From: Ephydatia muelleri
Lineage: Eukaryota > Porifera > Demospongiae > Spongillida > Spongillidae
NCBI GenBank assembly: GCA_013339895.1
Contig: JABACO010000024.1
Location: 1,327,908-1,391,907, forward strand
Reading direction: 5' to 3'
DNA length: 64,000 nucleotides
Shown here: positions 1-11,295 of the stretch, piece by piece
Layout of the letters: every line of letters starts with the position of its first letter
Numbering within the stretch: position 1 is the stretch's first letter
Position numbers and translations under genes: made by a program
Notes under the pieces: generated by a model
Databases searched by the model: none
Told to the model about the DNA's origin: nothing
Seen by the model: the letters and a program-made list of their open reading frames with translations, nothing else

Positions 1-348
1 GAGATGAGGTGACAGTGGTGACAGAGATGAGGTGACAGTGGTGACAGAGATGAGGTGACAGTGGTGACAGAGATGAGGTGACAGTGGTGACAGAGATGAG
101 GTGACAGTGGTGACAGAGATGAGGTGACAGTGGTGATAGAGATGAGGTGACAGTGGTGACAGAGATGAGGTGACAGTGGTGATAGAGATGAAGTGACAGT
201 GGTGACAGAGATGAGGTGACAGTGGTGACAGAGATGAGGTGACAGTGGTGACAGAGATGAGGTGACAGTGGTGACAGAGATGAGGTGACAGTGGTGACAG
301 AGATGAGGTGACAGTAGTGACAGAGATGAGGTGACAGTGGTGATAGAG
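1..348. repeat. 23-bp minisatellite
   Basis: About 15 tandem copies of a 23-bp unit beginning GAGATGAGGTGACAGTGG, with only a few single-base variants (TGATAG, GAAGTG). It runs off the left edge of the window. It lies in the intron before the first visible semaphorin exon. Confidence 0.95.
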
Positions 349-401
349 ATGGAGTATGATGGTCTCATCAATATTGTAATTGGGTACTACTTGTCCAACA
401 G

Positions 402-2321
402 GTGGTGTTGCATTCAATCAGATGGGACGATATTATCAGAATGGAGATTGGTCACTGTTCATGTACGGAGTCTTCACTACCACCATAGGGTTAGTATATT
501 TCTTGTTATCAGGAATTGGTTAGTTGGAGTTTCATCACATGAAGGTTGTTCCTTAACACGTATTACATGTAATTCCTGGTTTTCTCATATAAAAGCTTTA
601 GTGCCATTCATTATGTAACCACACCTTCCTGTTGGAGATCACTTTCATTATGTCACCACACCTTCCTGTTGGAGATCACTTTCATTATGTAACCACACCT
701 TGTTGGAGATCACTTTCATTATGTCACTACACCTTCTTGTTGGAGATCACTTTCTGTTTTACAGAGGTGTTGATGCGTCAGCTGTGTGCATCTACCCAGC
801 TAATAACAGTGTGGACGATGCCACTGGTCGATTTGGGAGGAATGGTGGTGTGTTTGACATTTTCAGGACTCTGCTTGTGAATCCCAATACTGGTACACAA
901 ACGACATCTGGTTATGTGGAGGTAATCACTTCATTTGACAGGCAGTATTTGCACAGGAAGAGAATAGCAACTTCGGTACTGCATGTAGAAAGTGTTATAG
1001 GGACTGCATATAGAAAGTGTTATAGGGACTGCGTGTAGAAAGTGTTACAGGGACTGCATGTAGAAAGTGTTATAGGGACTGCATGTAGAAAGTGTTATAG
1101 GGACTGCATGTAGAAAGTGTTATAGGGACTGCATGTAGAAAGTGTTATAGGGACTGCATGTAGAAAGTGTTATAGGGACTGCATGTAGAAAGTGTTATAG
1201 GGACTGCATGTAGAAAGTGTTATAGGGACTGCATGTAGAAAGTGTTATAGGGACTGCATGTAGAAAGTGTTATAGGGACTGCATGTAGAAAGTGTTATAG
1301 GGACTGCATGTAGAAAGTGTTATAGGGACTGCATGTAGAAAGTGTTATAGGGACTGCATGTAGAAAGTGTTATAGGGACTGCATGTAGAAAGTGTTATAG
1401 GGTCTTTTGTAGTAGTATCAAATGATAGGCTAAAATTGCAAATGTCTAGAGAGTTCAATTAACATGCAATTTAACCTCCCACCTTAGTGTACGACTAATG
1501 GAAATATGGCAAGACCAGACTACACCTACACTGACACAGTCTTGCCAATAACTCAGATTGGCAGTGAACCATTGGCTGTGTTCAATGGTGTCACTGTTAC
1601 TAGGATTGTGCTGGACCAGACCTGTGTGGTCACAAACAACATATCTGCACAAAACTGTGTCATTCAAGATGTGCTCTTTTTGGGAACAGGTATACATGAT
1701 GTGGTAATTACCATAAATGGCAAGTACATAAGCTGATATGACAACATGACCTGTACACACAGACACAACACACACACACATACAATATACACATACAACA
1801 CACAACAAATGCATACACATGCACATACATACACTCACACACATGCATTGTGGCCTGCAGGTGGGATGCCATGCCCTTCCCATGCTTATCATCATCCATT
1901 GGGTCTGTCCCATTGAATCAATCCACAGCTGCCACTGTCACACTTTTGGTACCCATTATGGATTGAGTGTAATGATGTGTGAAAATGTTTGTGCATGAAT
2001 GTGCCGAAGAAGTGTGATTGTCAAGGGTTTCCTGACACCTCACATGTACTGGAGATTATGTATGCCACAAATAAACACATGTGACCACAACCCAGCCATA
2101 ATCCATATACACATCCTGTATAGACACACAACCATACACACCCTAGCCATATACAGTACAGTGCACCAGCATAGGTGAGGTAAGAAAGACAACATGCATC
2201 ACAACTCATTAGAGAAGGAATGTGTTGTCATTAGTCACACCTGTGTCCTGCTCCCAAGTGGTGGTGTGCACTGCTCCCTCATCATGAGGTGTGTGTACTG
2301 CTCCCTCATCATGTTGTACTT

Positions 2322-2357
<36 letters not shown>

Positions 2358-5178
2358 TAGCTGTTGGTACTGTGCTGAAGGTTGCCGTTGGCTACTTCAA
2401 TGGTGATGTGTTCTCTGTTGTAGCAGAGGAGATCAAGGTACAGTCCGGGTGGGAAGTGGTGTGTGTGTGTGTGTGTGTGTGTGCAGGTGTGGGTTTCTGT
2501 GTGTGGTGTGTGTCTGTGTGTATATGCAGTTGTGTGTACATATGTTGTGTGTTTGTGTCTGTGTGTATGTGTGTGGTATGTGTCTGTGTGCATGTGCAGT
2601 TGTGTGTACATATGTTGTGTGTATGTGTGTGGTGAGTGTGTGTGTGTGTGTGGACATGTGAATATGTGTGTCATTCCTCGACATACACATAACATAATGC
2701 TGTGGGCATCCGAGGTGTGTGGTCCACATGTGTTCTGTGGGAAGACATGAGCTCTGTGCCAGGCTAGCTGCCATGACCCTCTTTGTTCAACAATTAAACA
2801 CCTGTGTCCATCATGCCACTAGTTGGATGACTGCTCAGGAATTAAGCAGATGGAAGTTCAGCTGCAGGTGGGCAGATATGATGCGTGAGATTGTATTTCA
2901 TTTAGCACAAATCATCATTGCTAGGGTGGGGTGAAGTACCTCTACGTGAACACAGACACCTCCATATACAGACTACCTGTTCAGAGATGTGGTAGATACC
3001 TCAGCTGCAGGTATGATGGGGGAGGACGTGAGAAGAGGAAGGGAATGTCAATGAGGAGGAGGAGGAGGAGTATAGGAGGTGGAGGTAGAGGAGGAGGAGG
3101 GAAGGTGGAGGTGTAGGAGGTGGAAGTAGAAGAGGTGAAGTTGGAGGTGGAGGTAGAGGAGGAGGAGGGAAGGTGGAGGTGTAGGAGGTGGAAGTAGATG
3201 AGGTGAAGTTGGAGGTGGAGGTAGAGGAGGAGGGGAGGTGGAGGTGGACGAGGAGGTGAAAGATGTGAAGAGGAGTTGGAAGAGGTGGAGGAGGAGGTGA
3301 AGGTGGGAGGGAGGGGGGCTAGTCTTTATCTGCCAGCCATGGCTATTACTCAAGTGTTAGTCAATTTGGCATCACTGGTAACTGGGTGATCACTCCACGC
3401 ACAACGCCAAGCCAAACCCAATCAGGAGGTTGCCTGTGAATGGAAGAGATGCAGATTTCCCATGGAGGGGCAGTGGGTGTACTCAATTCTAAACCAAGCC
3501 AACTGTTATTTAAATGTTTCTCCCTCTCCATTCTCAGCCTCCTCCTCTCTTCTTCATATCCTCTCTCCCCTCCTCCCCATTCCTCCCTCCCCTCTTTCAC
3601 ATATCCTCCCTCCTCTCTTCTCCTTCCCTCCTCCCCATTCCTCCACCTTATTCCATTTCTATTCTCTTCAGTCCATGTAACTCAGGTGCACAAAGTACTA
3701 TGCCACAAATGAGGAGGACCAATTCTAATTTCATACTACTTCAGTGCATGCGTGCAACGTTCTCTTAACAGAGCTCACCACAACAATGCACACAATTGCA
3801 GTGGGATAAGGAGTCATTTAGTTTTAGTCCATGTTATTCACCCACACACTGATAGATGCATGTGATATATATACACACTGTTGCATGTATGTGGCATATA
3901 CACACACTGAACTTCTAACTCACTCTGTCTCCACTGTACAGTGCCTGTGTGGGTTCCAGAGATCCCTACTGTGTGTGGAACACTTCTCTGTCACAGTGTG
4001 TGGTGTCTTCTATTGTGCCCACCAACTACAGTGCTTCAGCATCAGTACCCAATGGGTGAGTCTGTATGATGTAACTTACCCCACTGAGCCAACTGTTCCA
4101 TCTCTTCCAATCAGCATATACCAGAACATTCATACAGGAGTGGTTAACAGCTGTCCAGGTAAGGAGCATTGCATGTAGTATCTGTCATGTGAGTGAAGTG
4201 CTTCTCTTCATGTAGCCCTTCCACTAAACGTCTCCAGTTCCATTCCAAACACCTCGCAACCTCTCTTTGTTGGTTTCAACATCACTTTGGCGTGCAAGGC
4301 CAGTGATGGTCAAAATGGTACTACCATCACCAGCTATCAATGGGTTAAAGATGGAGTAATTTTGTTTGATGGAGAGAGGGTATCAGGGACCACTCAGTCC
4401 ACCCTCTCAATCTTGAATGTAACGGTACTGGACCAGGGAATGTACCAGTGCAGTGCCACCAACGTTGATGGGGTTAGCGCCCTTTCTGCCAATTCTAGCC
4501 TCATACTAACGCCAGCACTAGAGGTGAAGACTGTAGGTAAGGTCACTTTTATCACATTTATTGATCTGGATGCAATTGTGGGATGTTGTTTCCAGGAGAG
4601 TGTGTATACATTGCAGCCATATGCTGCACACAGGTGCATGGGTTACGTTCTGGTCAAGCTCTTTTACCAAGGCCTAGTCATATTGTATTGGGAGAGGGAG
4701 TTGTGGGAGGGAGAGGGCATGGAAGGGAGGGTGAGGGAGGGGGAAGCTGTGGGAGGGGGAGAGGATGGAAGGGAGTTTGCGGGAGGGTGAGGTATGGGAG
4801 GGGGAGGGCAGTGTGGGAAGGGTGGAAGTGGGTAGGAGAGAAAGAGAGGGTGTTGGAGATGGGAGGAATAATGAAGTATACTGTATTTAAATCTAGGAAG
4901 ATGGCAGGTATGGTTGGGACCCCCCTACTCCCACTTCTCCTTCCCTGCTATCTCTACAGCTCACTCCACCAAATATTTTGCGACATGTGGGCTGTGGTAA
5001 TAGCTAGATTAGATTGTGTTATTTGAGCTCACCCCTTCACCACCCTGCATTCCCTATGGCAGAACCTACTAAAGACAGTACTGTGTCATCCAGCACATTG
5101 GAGACTGTGGCATACTCCACCAACATGACGTTCATAGCTCTTCTACTCACCTCCCTAGCAGTTGTCCTCCTTCACTGA
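402..5178 (+). CDS. Semaphorin-like protein, 3' ten exons (end of sema domain, PSI, Ig, hydrophobic C-terminus)
   Basis: Ten exons join in one frame: 402-489, 765-921, 1488-1689, 2361-2437, 2850-2867, 2925-3010, 3942-4055, 4115-4158, 4216-4536 and 5063-5178. Every intron has GT/AG ends and the phases fit, giving 406 residues plus a stop. Visible semaphorin landmarks are YGVFTT, then SAVCIY (sema blades), DVLFLGT joined to GTVLKV, then YLYV and RCGRYLSC. The PSI signature RDPYCVW follows, then an Ig domain with cysteines in CKAS and YQCSA. The last residues (FIALLLTSLAVVLLH) are hydrophobic with no cytoplasmic tail, so a GPI anchor is more likely than a membrane-spanning receptor form. Semaphorins are extracellular ligands of plexins. 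The 5' part of the gene lies outside the window. The 18-bp exon at 2850 (MEVQLQ) is the least secure call. Introns carry several minisatellites. Confidence 0.88.
608..755. repeat. Four copies of a ~37-bp unit
   Basis: The unit contains CTGTTGGAGATCACTTTC and repeats four times inside the semaphorin intron 490-764. The last copy runs into the splice acceptor TTTTACAG at 757-764. Confidence 0.85.
978..1402. repeat. 25-bp minisatellite
   Basis: About 17 nearly identical tandem copies of a 25-bp unit beginning GCATGTAGAAAGTG, in the semaphorin intron 922-1487. Near identity implies recent expansion. Confidence 0.95.
2323..2357. repeat. C35 homopolymer forming the polypyrimidine tract of a splice acceptor
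   Basis: Thirty-five consecutive C residues run directly into TAG and the semaphorin exon starting at 2361. The tract therefore serves as the polypyrimidine tract of that acceptor. Confidence 0.85.
2457..2665. repeat. GT-rich microsatellite
   Basis: Imperfect (TG)n with interspersed CATA/TATG steps in the intron after the exon ending at 2437. Long open frames on both strands here are low-complexity Val/Cys or Thr/His runs and are not genes. Confidence 0.85.
3020..3312. repeat. Purine-rich (GGA/GGT) tract
   Basis: Almost uninterrupted G/A with GGAGGTGGAGGTAGAGGAGG-type repeats, in the intron between the exons ending 3010 and starting 3942. The same intron has a C/T-rich tract at about 3530-3660 (CTCCTCCCC type). 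A further G-rich tract, GGGAGGGGGAG type, lies at about 4683-4860. Confidence 0.8.
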
Positions 5179-5880
5179 TTCATCACAGATCGTATCATTT
5201 TCATGTATACTAAACCCGTTGTATTTATCCACTGCAGTGCAACTGTCAACTGATTCAACTTCTCGAGCATCAGATGATTGTTGATTGCTTACACATAGAC
5301 TCCAGAACTACGAATAGCGGACATCCTATATTTTATTATCCATGTTCAGCTCTCACAAGTGCATCATGATGGGGGGGTTATAATCACTTTACGATGCACA
5401 CACAATTGCATATATAGACACACATTCATGCATTGAAACCAAATAGTGGAGCTGTTGTGACCGGTGCATCTAAGGATGGCATTATATAGAAAGCTCTCAC
5501 ACCAGAGGCCATATATTACTCATTGCACGCATTAAAGTACAACATGCCTGATACCTAAACACAATTTGTACTCATTTCTTGTACATGATTAGTGCATGGA
5601 CTTCATTCAAGACATTGCATTCCGAACTTCATGAGTACCCCATGGAGATTGTGTTCCAAACTTAAGATGACAGAATTAGGCTCCCTATACAGTAGGTGTC
5701 ACAATGGTCCATTGGGACATTTTGTAAACAGACTTTGTGTCCCACAATACTACGTTCTCTGGTTATGAGCAAACCCATAATTTACTACACACATGGCACA
5801 TACACGATACACGCTATGGCTCCTGGGTATGTAACATGTACTCAGGAATAACAGGTCATCAATATAGTTTTACACCAATG
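5179..5880. other. 3' flank of the semaphorin gene, no gene seen
   Basis: Non-coding sequence after the stop codon. No conserved reading frame, RNA gene or mobile element is recognised here. Confidence 0.5.
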
Positions 5881-5904
5881 GCCACAAGGTACATGTAAGG
5901 CTGA

Positions 5905-6170
5905 CTAAATAAGGAGAAAGGCCAGGTTGGACACAGCCATTCGTCCACTGGAATCGGCTACAGTACACCAGTACTGGCCTCGATGGGCCACAGACAGGGG
6001 ACCAAGGGACAGGGTGCTGACAGCTGTGAGGACAGGACCAGGGTGGGAGGAGGGAGGGGGAGCAATGATGTCGTGTTCCATGTAACGGTGAGGGTCCCCA
6101 GTCCCACTGCCGTGCACGAGAAAGTGGCATTGCTGCCAACAGTGGCGGACGTGTTGGTGGGAGGTGCTGT
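5905..6170 (-). pseudogene. Ig-domain exon, possibly part of the inverted semaphorin copy
   Basis: The minus strand encodes an Ig fold: ATVGSNATFSCTAVG, then TVTWN, then HRGQYWCTVADSSG, with the two Ig cysteines and the W in place. The two halves lie in different frames, so there is one apparent 1-nt frameshift near 6035-6060. A plausible acceptor (CATGACAG) lies just upstream on this strand, near 6171. The domain differs clearly from the Ig exon at 4216-4536. It could be the Ig domain of the inverted semaphorin relative at 7104-8836, or another Ig gene. Confidence 0.5.
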
Positions 6171-6229
6171 CATGAGGCATTGATGCAACCACATGACAAC
6201 TTGTAAAGTGCACATCTAATTAAATGCAT

Positions 6230-6370
6230 GGAACAGTTTAAGGCTACATGTAAGTAGTGAAACACTCCCAATTATGTACTAAGTGATGTACAACTTATGT
6301 ACCAGTTATGTACTAGTTATGAACAGGTTATGCACAAGTTATGCACAATTCAAGTTATGTACAATTACTA
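6230..6370. repeat. Short imperfect tandem repeat (AGTTATGTAC type)
   Basis: About ten imperfect 11-13-bp repeats around AGTTATGTAC/ACAAGTTATG. Confidence 0.7.
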
Positions 6371-7080
6371 TGATAGGCAAGCCATGAAGGACTGTAGAGG
6401 TGGGTGTGGCTGGACCACGCCCCTGGCCTACAGAATGCCTCCTCACTGCATCAATGAGAGCCATGATGTGCATTGGTGTTGGGAGGGTCACACATCCTCA
6501 TGAATAACGTTGTGTGTTTGTGTGCTGTTGCGTTCACTAAGGGAACATATATGCCCATAGCAGTCTCAATGTGCATATCCATTCAGAGATGTGGTAGATA
6601 CCGCAGCTGATCTGGGATGTCCCATCTCAGTGGCCACTCTTCTAATATTGTATTTGATAATTACCAGTACACAGATGATCTCACCAGTTGCTGTATGTCC
6701 ATCTGTCTGACACTTGAGGTGTCATCCAACTAAGTGTACAGACAGGAATGCAAAAAAAAAATGACATCATCTCTGCCATAAATCATGTCTGCCCCTCCCC
6801 TCATTGCCACATCCACTTGTACCTTGTACACGCAGCTAGGATTGTGATCATCATATAGATGATATAATGAATCATTTATGCTTATATGTGATAGGAAAGA
6901 ACCATTATTTAATTCAAGATCTTTCTTTTAAAAACAGTACATACAATAAAATTTATATTTGCAGTACTGACACCGCTTACAAATGGGATTTAAATAACGA
7001 GATCATCATAATCAAGAAAGCACATTATATGATTTTTTATAATGTAGTAAAACTGGTTATGCATCATGGATCTCCATCAC
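6371..7080. other. Spacer with a short semaphorin-exon echo
   Basis: Positions 6583-6605 repeat, on the plus strand, the end of the semaphorin exon 2925-3010 (TTCAGAGATGTGGTAGATAC). The rest is AT-rich with no coding signal seen. Confidence 0.4.
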
Positions 7081-7103
7081 AAATTACGCACTTGTCAGCA
7101 CTA

Positions 7104-8836
7104 TGTTCCCAAAAAGAGCACATCATGGATAACACAGGTCCTTGAGGATATTTTATTAGTCACCACACATGTCTGGTCCAGTACAATCTTAGTGACACTG
7201 AGGGAGGGGGAGGAGGAGGAGGGGAAGGTGATTAATTCACACTACACAAGCTAGTACTGGATCACTGGGATCATGCACATGGTAGTACTGGATCACTGGG
7301 ATCATGCACATGGTAGTACTGGATCACTGAGATCATGCACATGGTAGTACTGGATCACTGGGATCATGCACATGGTAGTACTGGATCACTGGGATCATGC
7401 ACATGGTAGTACTGGATCACTGGGATCATGCACATGGTAGTACTGGATCACTGGGGTCATGCACATGGTAGTACTGGATCACTGGGGTCATGCACATGGT
7501 AGTACTGGATCACTGGGATCATGCACATGGTAGTACTGGATCACTGGGATCATGCACATGGTAGTACTGGATCACTGGGGTCATGCACATGGTAGTACTG
7601 GATCACTGGGGTCATGCACATGGTAGTACTGGATCACTGGGATCATGCACATGGTAGTACTGGATCACTGGGATCATGCACATGGTAGTACTGGATCACT
7701 GGGGTCATGCACATGGTAGTACTGGATCACTGGGGTCATGCACATGGTAGTACTGGATCACTGGGGTCATGCACATGGTAGTACTGGATCACTGGGATCA
7801 TGCACATGGTAGTACTGGATTCACTGGGATCATGCACATGGTAGTACTGGATCACTGGGATCATGCACATGGTAGTACTGGATCACTGGGGTCATGCACA
7901 TGGTAGTACTGGATCACTGGGGTCATGCACATGGTAGTACTGGATCACTGGGATCATGCACATGGTAGTACTGGATCACTGGGGTCATGCACATGGTAGT
8001 ACTGGATCACTGGGATCATGCACATGGTAGTACTGGATTCACTGGGATCATGCACATGGTAGTACTGGATCACTGAGATCATGCACATGGTAGTACTGGA
8101 TCACTGGGGTCATGCACATGGTAGTACTGGATCACTGGGATCATGCACATGGTAGTACTGGATCACTGGGGTCATGCACATGGTAGTACTGGATCACTGG
8201 GATCATGCACATGGTAGTACTGGATCACTGGGATCATGCACATGGTAGGAGCACATCATTAGTAGCACCACAACAATGAAGGGCACTGCCCCTCAATATT
8301 GTCTAGGAATGAGGGACGCCTGGTTGGATTCAGCCACACCTTTACACATTCAGAGCCAAAATAGCAGTGGAATACAATAACACTCAAAAGAAAGTGAACA
8401 AAAGAACGGTTTGGCCTTTGCAAGTCTTTAAGTGTGTGGCATCAATAAGAAAACCGAAATGCTTCACACAAATACATCTCTTCCACACGGAGAGTCCCAC
8501 TATGCTTAGGTTGCCATCAAATCCTCTTCACGCAATACACTTACCTAATGCCTGTCATCACAGCCAATGGTTCACTGCCAATCTGAGTTATTGGCAAGCC
8601 AGTGTCAGTGTAGGTGTAGTCTGGTCTTGCCATATTTCCATTTGATGTGCACTACATGAAAATTAAGCACTAAAGTGAGCATGCCTTATGCCAAATGCTG
8701 GCAATAATATAATCAAAATTGAATGTGTTGTCAGTATACCAGTATTGGGATTCACAAGAAGAGTCCTGAAGATGTCAAACACACCACCATTCCTCCCATA
8801 TCGACCGGTCATGTCGTCCACACTGTTATTAGTCTG
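7104..8836 (-). pseudogene. Inverted, partial semaphorin copy (sema-domain exons)
   Basis: Three blocks on the minus strand match semaphorin exons. About 8725-8836 matches 785-900 (NPNTG block), 8545-8651 matches the first half of exon 1488-1689, and 7104-7197 matches its second half. The second block keeps an acceptor (TAG) and ends at GTAAG; the third starts after a strong acceptor (CCCTCCCTCAG). The blocks join in frame as LAVMTGI + SVTKIVLDQ, so this copy has an intron of about 1.35 kb where the plus-strand gene has none. That intron is filled by the 31-bp minisatellite. After DVLFLGT a TAG replaces the donor and no further sema exons are found. It is a diverged paralog that is probably decayed, although a working gene with unseen exons cannot be excluded. 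Confidence 0.7.
7252..8247. repeat. 31-bp minisatellite, about 32 copies
   Basis: A tandem array of a unit beginning TAGTACTGGATCACTGGG, with an A/G polymorphic site (GGGATC or GGGGTC) and rare one-base insertions. It sits within the intron of the inverted semaphorin copy. Confidence 0.97.
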
Positions 8837-9054
8837 GTGGAATGCCTTTCTTGTCCAGGATCATGGTCTTTATGTTGTCCATAGTGTTGCCTGCTTCAAC
8901 ATTGAAGTTGTTCAACATTCAGGTAGGACTCCATCGGGCATCAATACATGGATCTGCATTCCCTGATGATGTATACGTAGTAAACTCATTCGTGGACCAT
9001 TGTGGACACAAGGGCAAATCAGGTGTTGCAGCTTGCATAGCAGAGTGTTATAAA

Positions 9055-9335
9055 TAGTGTTGGCAGTGGCTTCATTTCCCCAACCTCCATATGTTTCAAC
9101 CACCACAGGGACACATACCCACCTTCGTTCTGAGCATTTAGGGGCATTCGATTGGTGCTTCTTCGATGCAGTGGCCAGGGCAACAGCTGTGGCCAACACT
9201 CCCACTTCCAACAGAGTACTAGCGATGAGGTGATGGACACATCTAAAGCAGCTGTTCTGCCCAAGAACCAGTTGGAAGTAGGATGTCAGCTGAGTGGGTC
9301 TTGCTGTGGTCTCTACTTAAGCTGTTGCCGACATA
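9055..9335 (-). mobile_element. RLE-type LINE, C-terminal endonuclease fragment
   Basis: The minus strand resembles the LINE copy at 40,210-40,520 along its length: CVPVVVETYGGWG, the Asn-Pro/Lys-Cys block and GRTAALDVSITS. It contains frame changes, so it is an old fragment. Confidence 0.75.
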
Positions 9336-9407
9336 CATAGTAAACTTAATTGTGGACACAAGGGCTAAATAATCATCAGCAGGAGTTGCAGCTTACACAG
9401 CACTCTT

Positions 9408-9645
9408 CCAATAACCCAAAGTGTCAGGATTGGGGTGGTCTGTATTCCCCTTGCCGTTAAAACATGGTAATTACATGAGGTATAGAGGCTTAAAACACCT
9501 TCTCATGACTGGCATCTCTCCTTTCAATCAGCCAGTGCTGCCCGAAGTCTAAGATCATTTTGGAGATATATGGTCAGGTCAATCTCTCTGTACTGAAGTC
9601 AGTAGCTAGGGCCATCCTTTCTAGGAGAGTTGTACTGGGTTAACT
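9408..9645 (+). mobile_element. RLE-type LINE, C-terminal tail fragment
   Basis: Plus-strand sequence matches the C-terminal end of the LINE protein, with LEIYGQVNLSVLKSVARAIL then a stop. Several stops and frame changes lie upstream, so it is a decayed fragment. Confidence 0.65.
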
Positions 9646-9843
9646 GACTACTTTTAGGCATAATTTGTATTGTTCGTACATGTGAACTTATTTGCCTGAC
9701 TCTCTTTAGGGGCAAAACAATCTAGGACCATGCACAATTACTGACACTATTTACAATGGAGTTGGGCCATTGGTTGAGGCAGGTGTCTGGTGAAGCTAAC
9801 TCCTTTGCTTACCTTACCCAGAGACTATCAGTTGACGTCCAAC

Positions 9844-9845
<2 letters not shown>

Positions 9846-9883
<38 letters not shown>
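9846..9883. repeat. G38 homopolymer
   Basis: Thirty-eight consecutive G residues in non-coding sequence. Exact length may be affected by sequencing. Confidence 0.9.
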
Positions 9884-9886
<3 letters not shown>

Positions 9887-10189
9887 TGCTGCTTCCGACA
9901 ATGAAGGTGGACAGTGAAGATAAAGAGAGTTTTTTTTGTATAAGTAGTGTTTGTTTTATGTTTTATGTTTTTGTTTGACAAATTATATCTTTTTATTATT
10001 TTATTTTTATTTTTTAATAATCAATTCTTTCAATGATATACAACTAGACTACACACAATGTACACAAAATGCTAACTATATTATTATTTTAAATAATCAT
10101 GTACAGCAGAGAATACACGAATGCATGAATACATGTACCTTAAAACTACTAAACTATACATATAAAGTAACTAAACCAAATTACATGCT

Positions 10190-11200
10190 CTACTGAGAAG
10201 GGCTCTGGAAATGCACCTCACTAGGGCTATGTTCAACTGCCCATACATCTCTACCAAAATCTTTGGCTTCTGAATTCCTAAGCCAAAAGACGGGCGTGAG
10301 GCCAAGTGGGAGAAAACTTGCCTGGCTTCACTACCCCAGCTCCAGTGGCGTAGCAAGGGGGGGCAAGGGGGGCGGTCGCCCCGGGCGCCGAGTTGAGAGG
10401 GGCGCTAAAATCGTGGGGAAAAAATTTTTTTTATACGTCAAACAAAAATTTTAAAAGTAGGTCTAAGGTCAGGCTCAGCATAATTTCTTTGATAATCGTA
10501 CGGTACCGGTTGTCACTCAAGGAAAAATTATATAGCGATCATAGGACGACTATCGTTTGGATCGGTGTCTCTTGGCCTGAAATAGTTCGAAGAGGCAGGT
10601 AAACAGAAAATAAGTTAATAGAGGAGTTGCATTGACGTCACGCGCGCCTTGCATTGTTTAGTTACATCATATGTATGCTGCTATTTTTGTATTCGTATCA
10701 TTTGCATGTTATTTCTAATATTTATTTGTGAAATACGTTTGACTTGAGTTTATGGGTGGGGCGCCAACAAGTAGCTCGCCCCGGGCGCCAGGAGACCTTG
10801 CTACGCCACTGCCCAGCTCCCATAGCTCTCTACCGCGAGAGGGGTGCATTTCCACCCAAGCATGTGACACTTGGGGTCATTAGCCTGGTGCTTCCTCTGC
10901 TCTGCCAGTAGTGCAGCAGTTCCAGGTGTGACACTTGCTTCCTGAAGTGACACTGGTGTGAGAGGAGATGTCACTGTAATGTCAAAGGCAGTTGGTATTC
11001 CATCTGACCAATTGCTCACTAAAGCATCTGCGGGGCGAGACCTAGAAAGGTCAGGGGTAAGAGTGCTACCTGCTTCAACCTTTACACTAAGGTTCGCCTT
11101 GTGGCAAAAGTCTACAAATATATCACGCAGATGGTTATGTCCGGAGTACCACATCGCCACCTCATCTGCACGACAATGCATGGTGCCCCAACGGGTCCAA
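10190..11200 (-). mobile_element. RLE-type LINE C-terminal copy, split by a hAT-type insertion
   Basis: Minus-strand coding starts at DPLGHHAL near 11,200 and runs through the endonuclease core (SRSRPADALVSNW, then TAFDITVTSPL) to VESYGSW. It resumes after the insertion at 10,343-10,811 as GSEARQVFSHLASR and ends near 10,190. Removing the insert and one copy of its 8-bp duplication restores SYGSWGSEAR in frame. The zinc-knuckle copy is damaged (CRADEVAMWYSG). The 3' flank shares TTAGCATTTTGTGTACAT with the tail of the copy ending at 26,222, so they are one subfamily. The 5' junction lies at ATTATTATTC (about 11,202). Confidence 0.85.
10343..10811. mobile_element. 469-bp non-autonomous hAT-type transposon
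   Basis: Perfect 16-bp terminal inverted repeats (CAGTGGCGTAGCAAGG at 10,343-10,358 and its complement at 10,796-10,811) are flanked by a perfect 8-bp target duplication CCCAGCTC (10,335-10,342 and 10,812-10,819). Subterminal CGCCCCGGGCGCC occurs near both ends. The CAGTGGCGTAGC end and the 8-bp duplication are typical of hAT elements. It has no transposase, so it needs one in trans. Confidence 0.93.
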
Positions 11201-11295
11201 AGCTATTATTATTCTTATTCTTATTGCTATGAAAACAAATGCACATTTCCATCAGCACCAATAAACAATTCTATGAATAATACAATTACATCGGG

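Noticed and set aside
2194-2774. Several overlapping open frames on both strands rich in Val/Cys or Thr/His
   Set aside because: They come from GT/CA microsatellite sequence around a real splice site and have no domain content outside exon 2361-2437.
7252-8247. Possible CRISPR-like array
   Set aside because: The 31-bp units are directly tandem with no unique spacers; it is a minisatellite in an animal genome.
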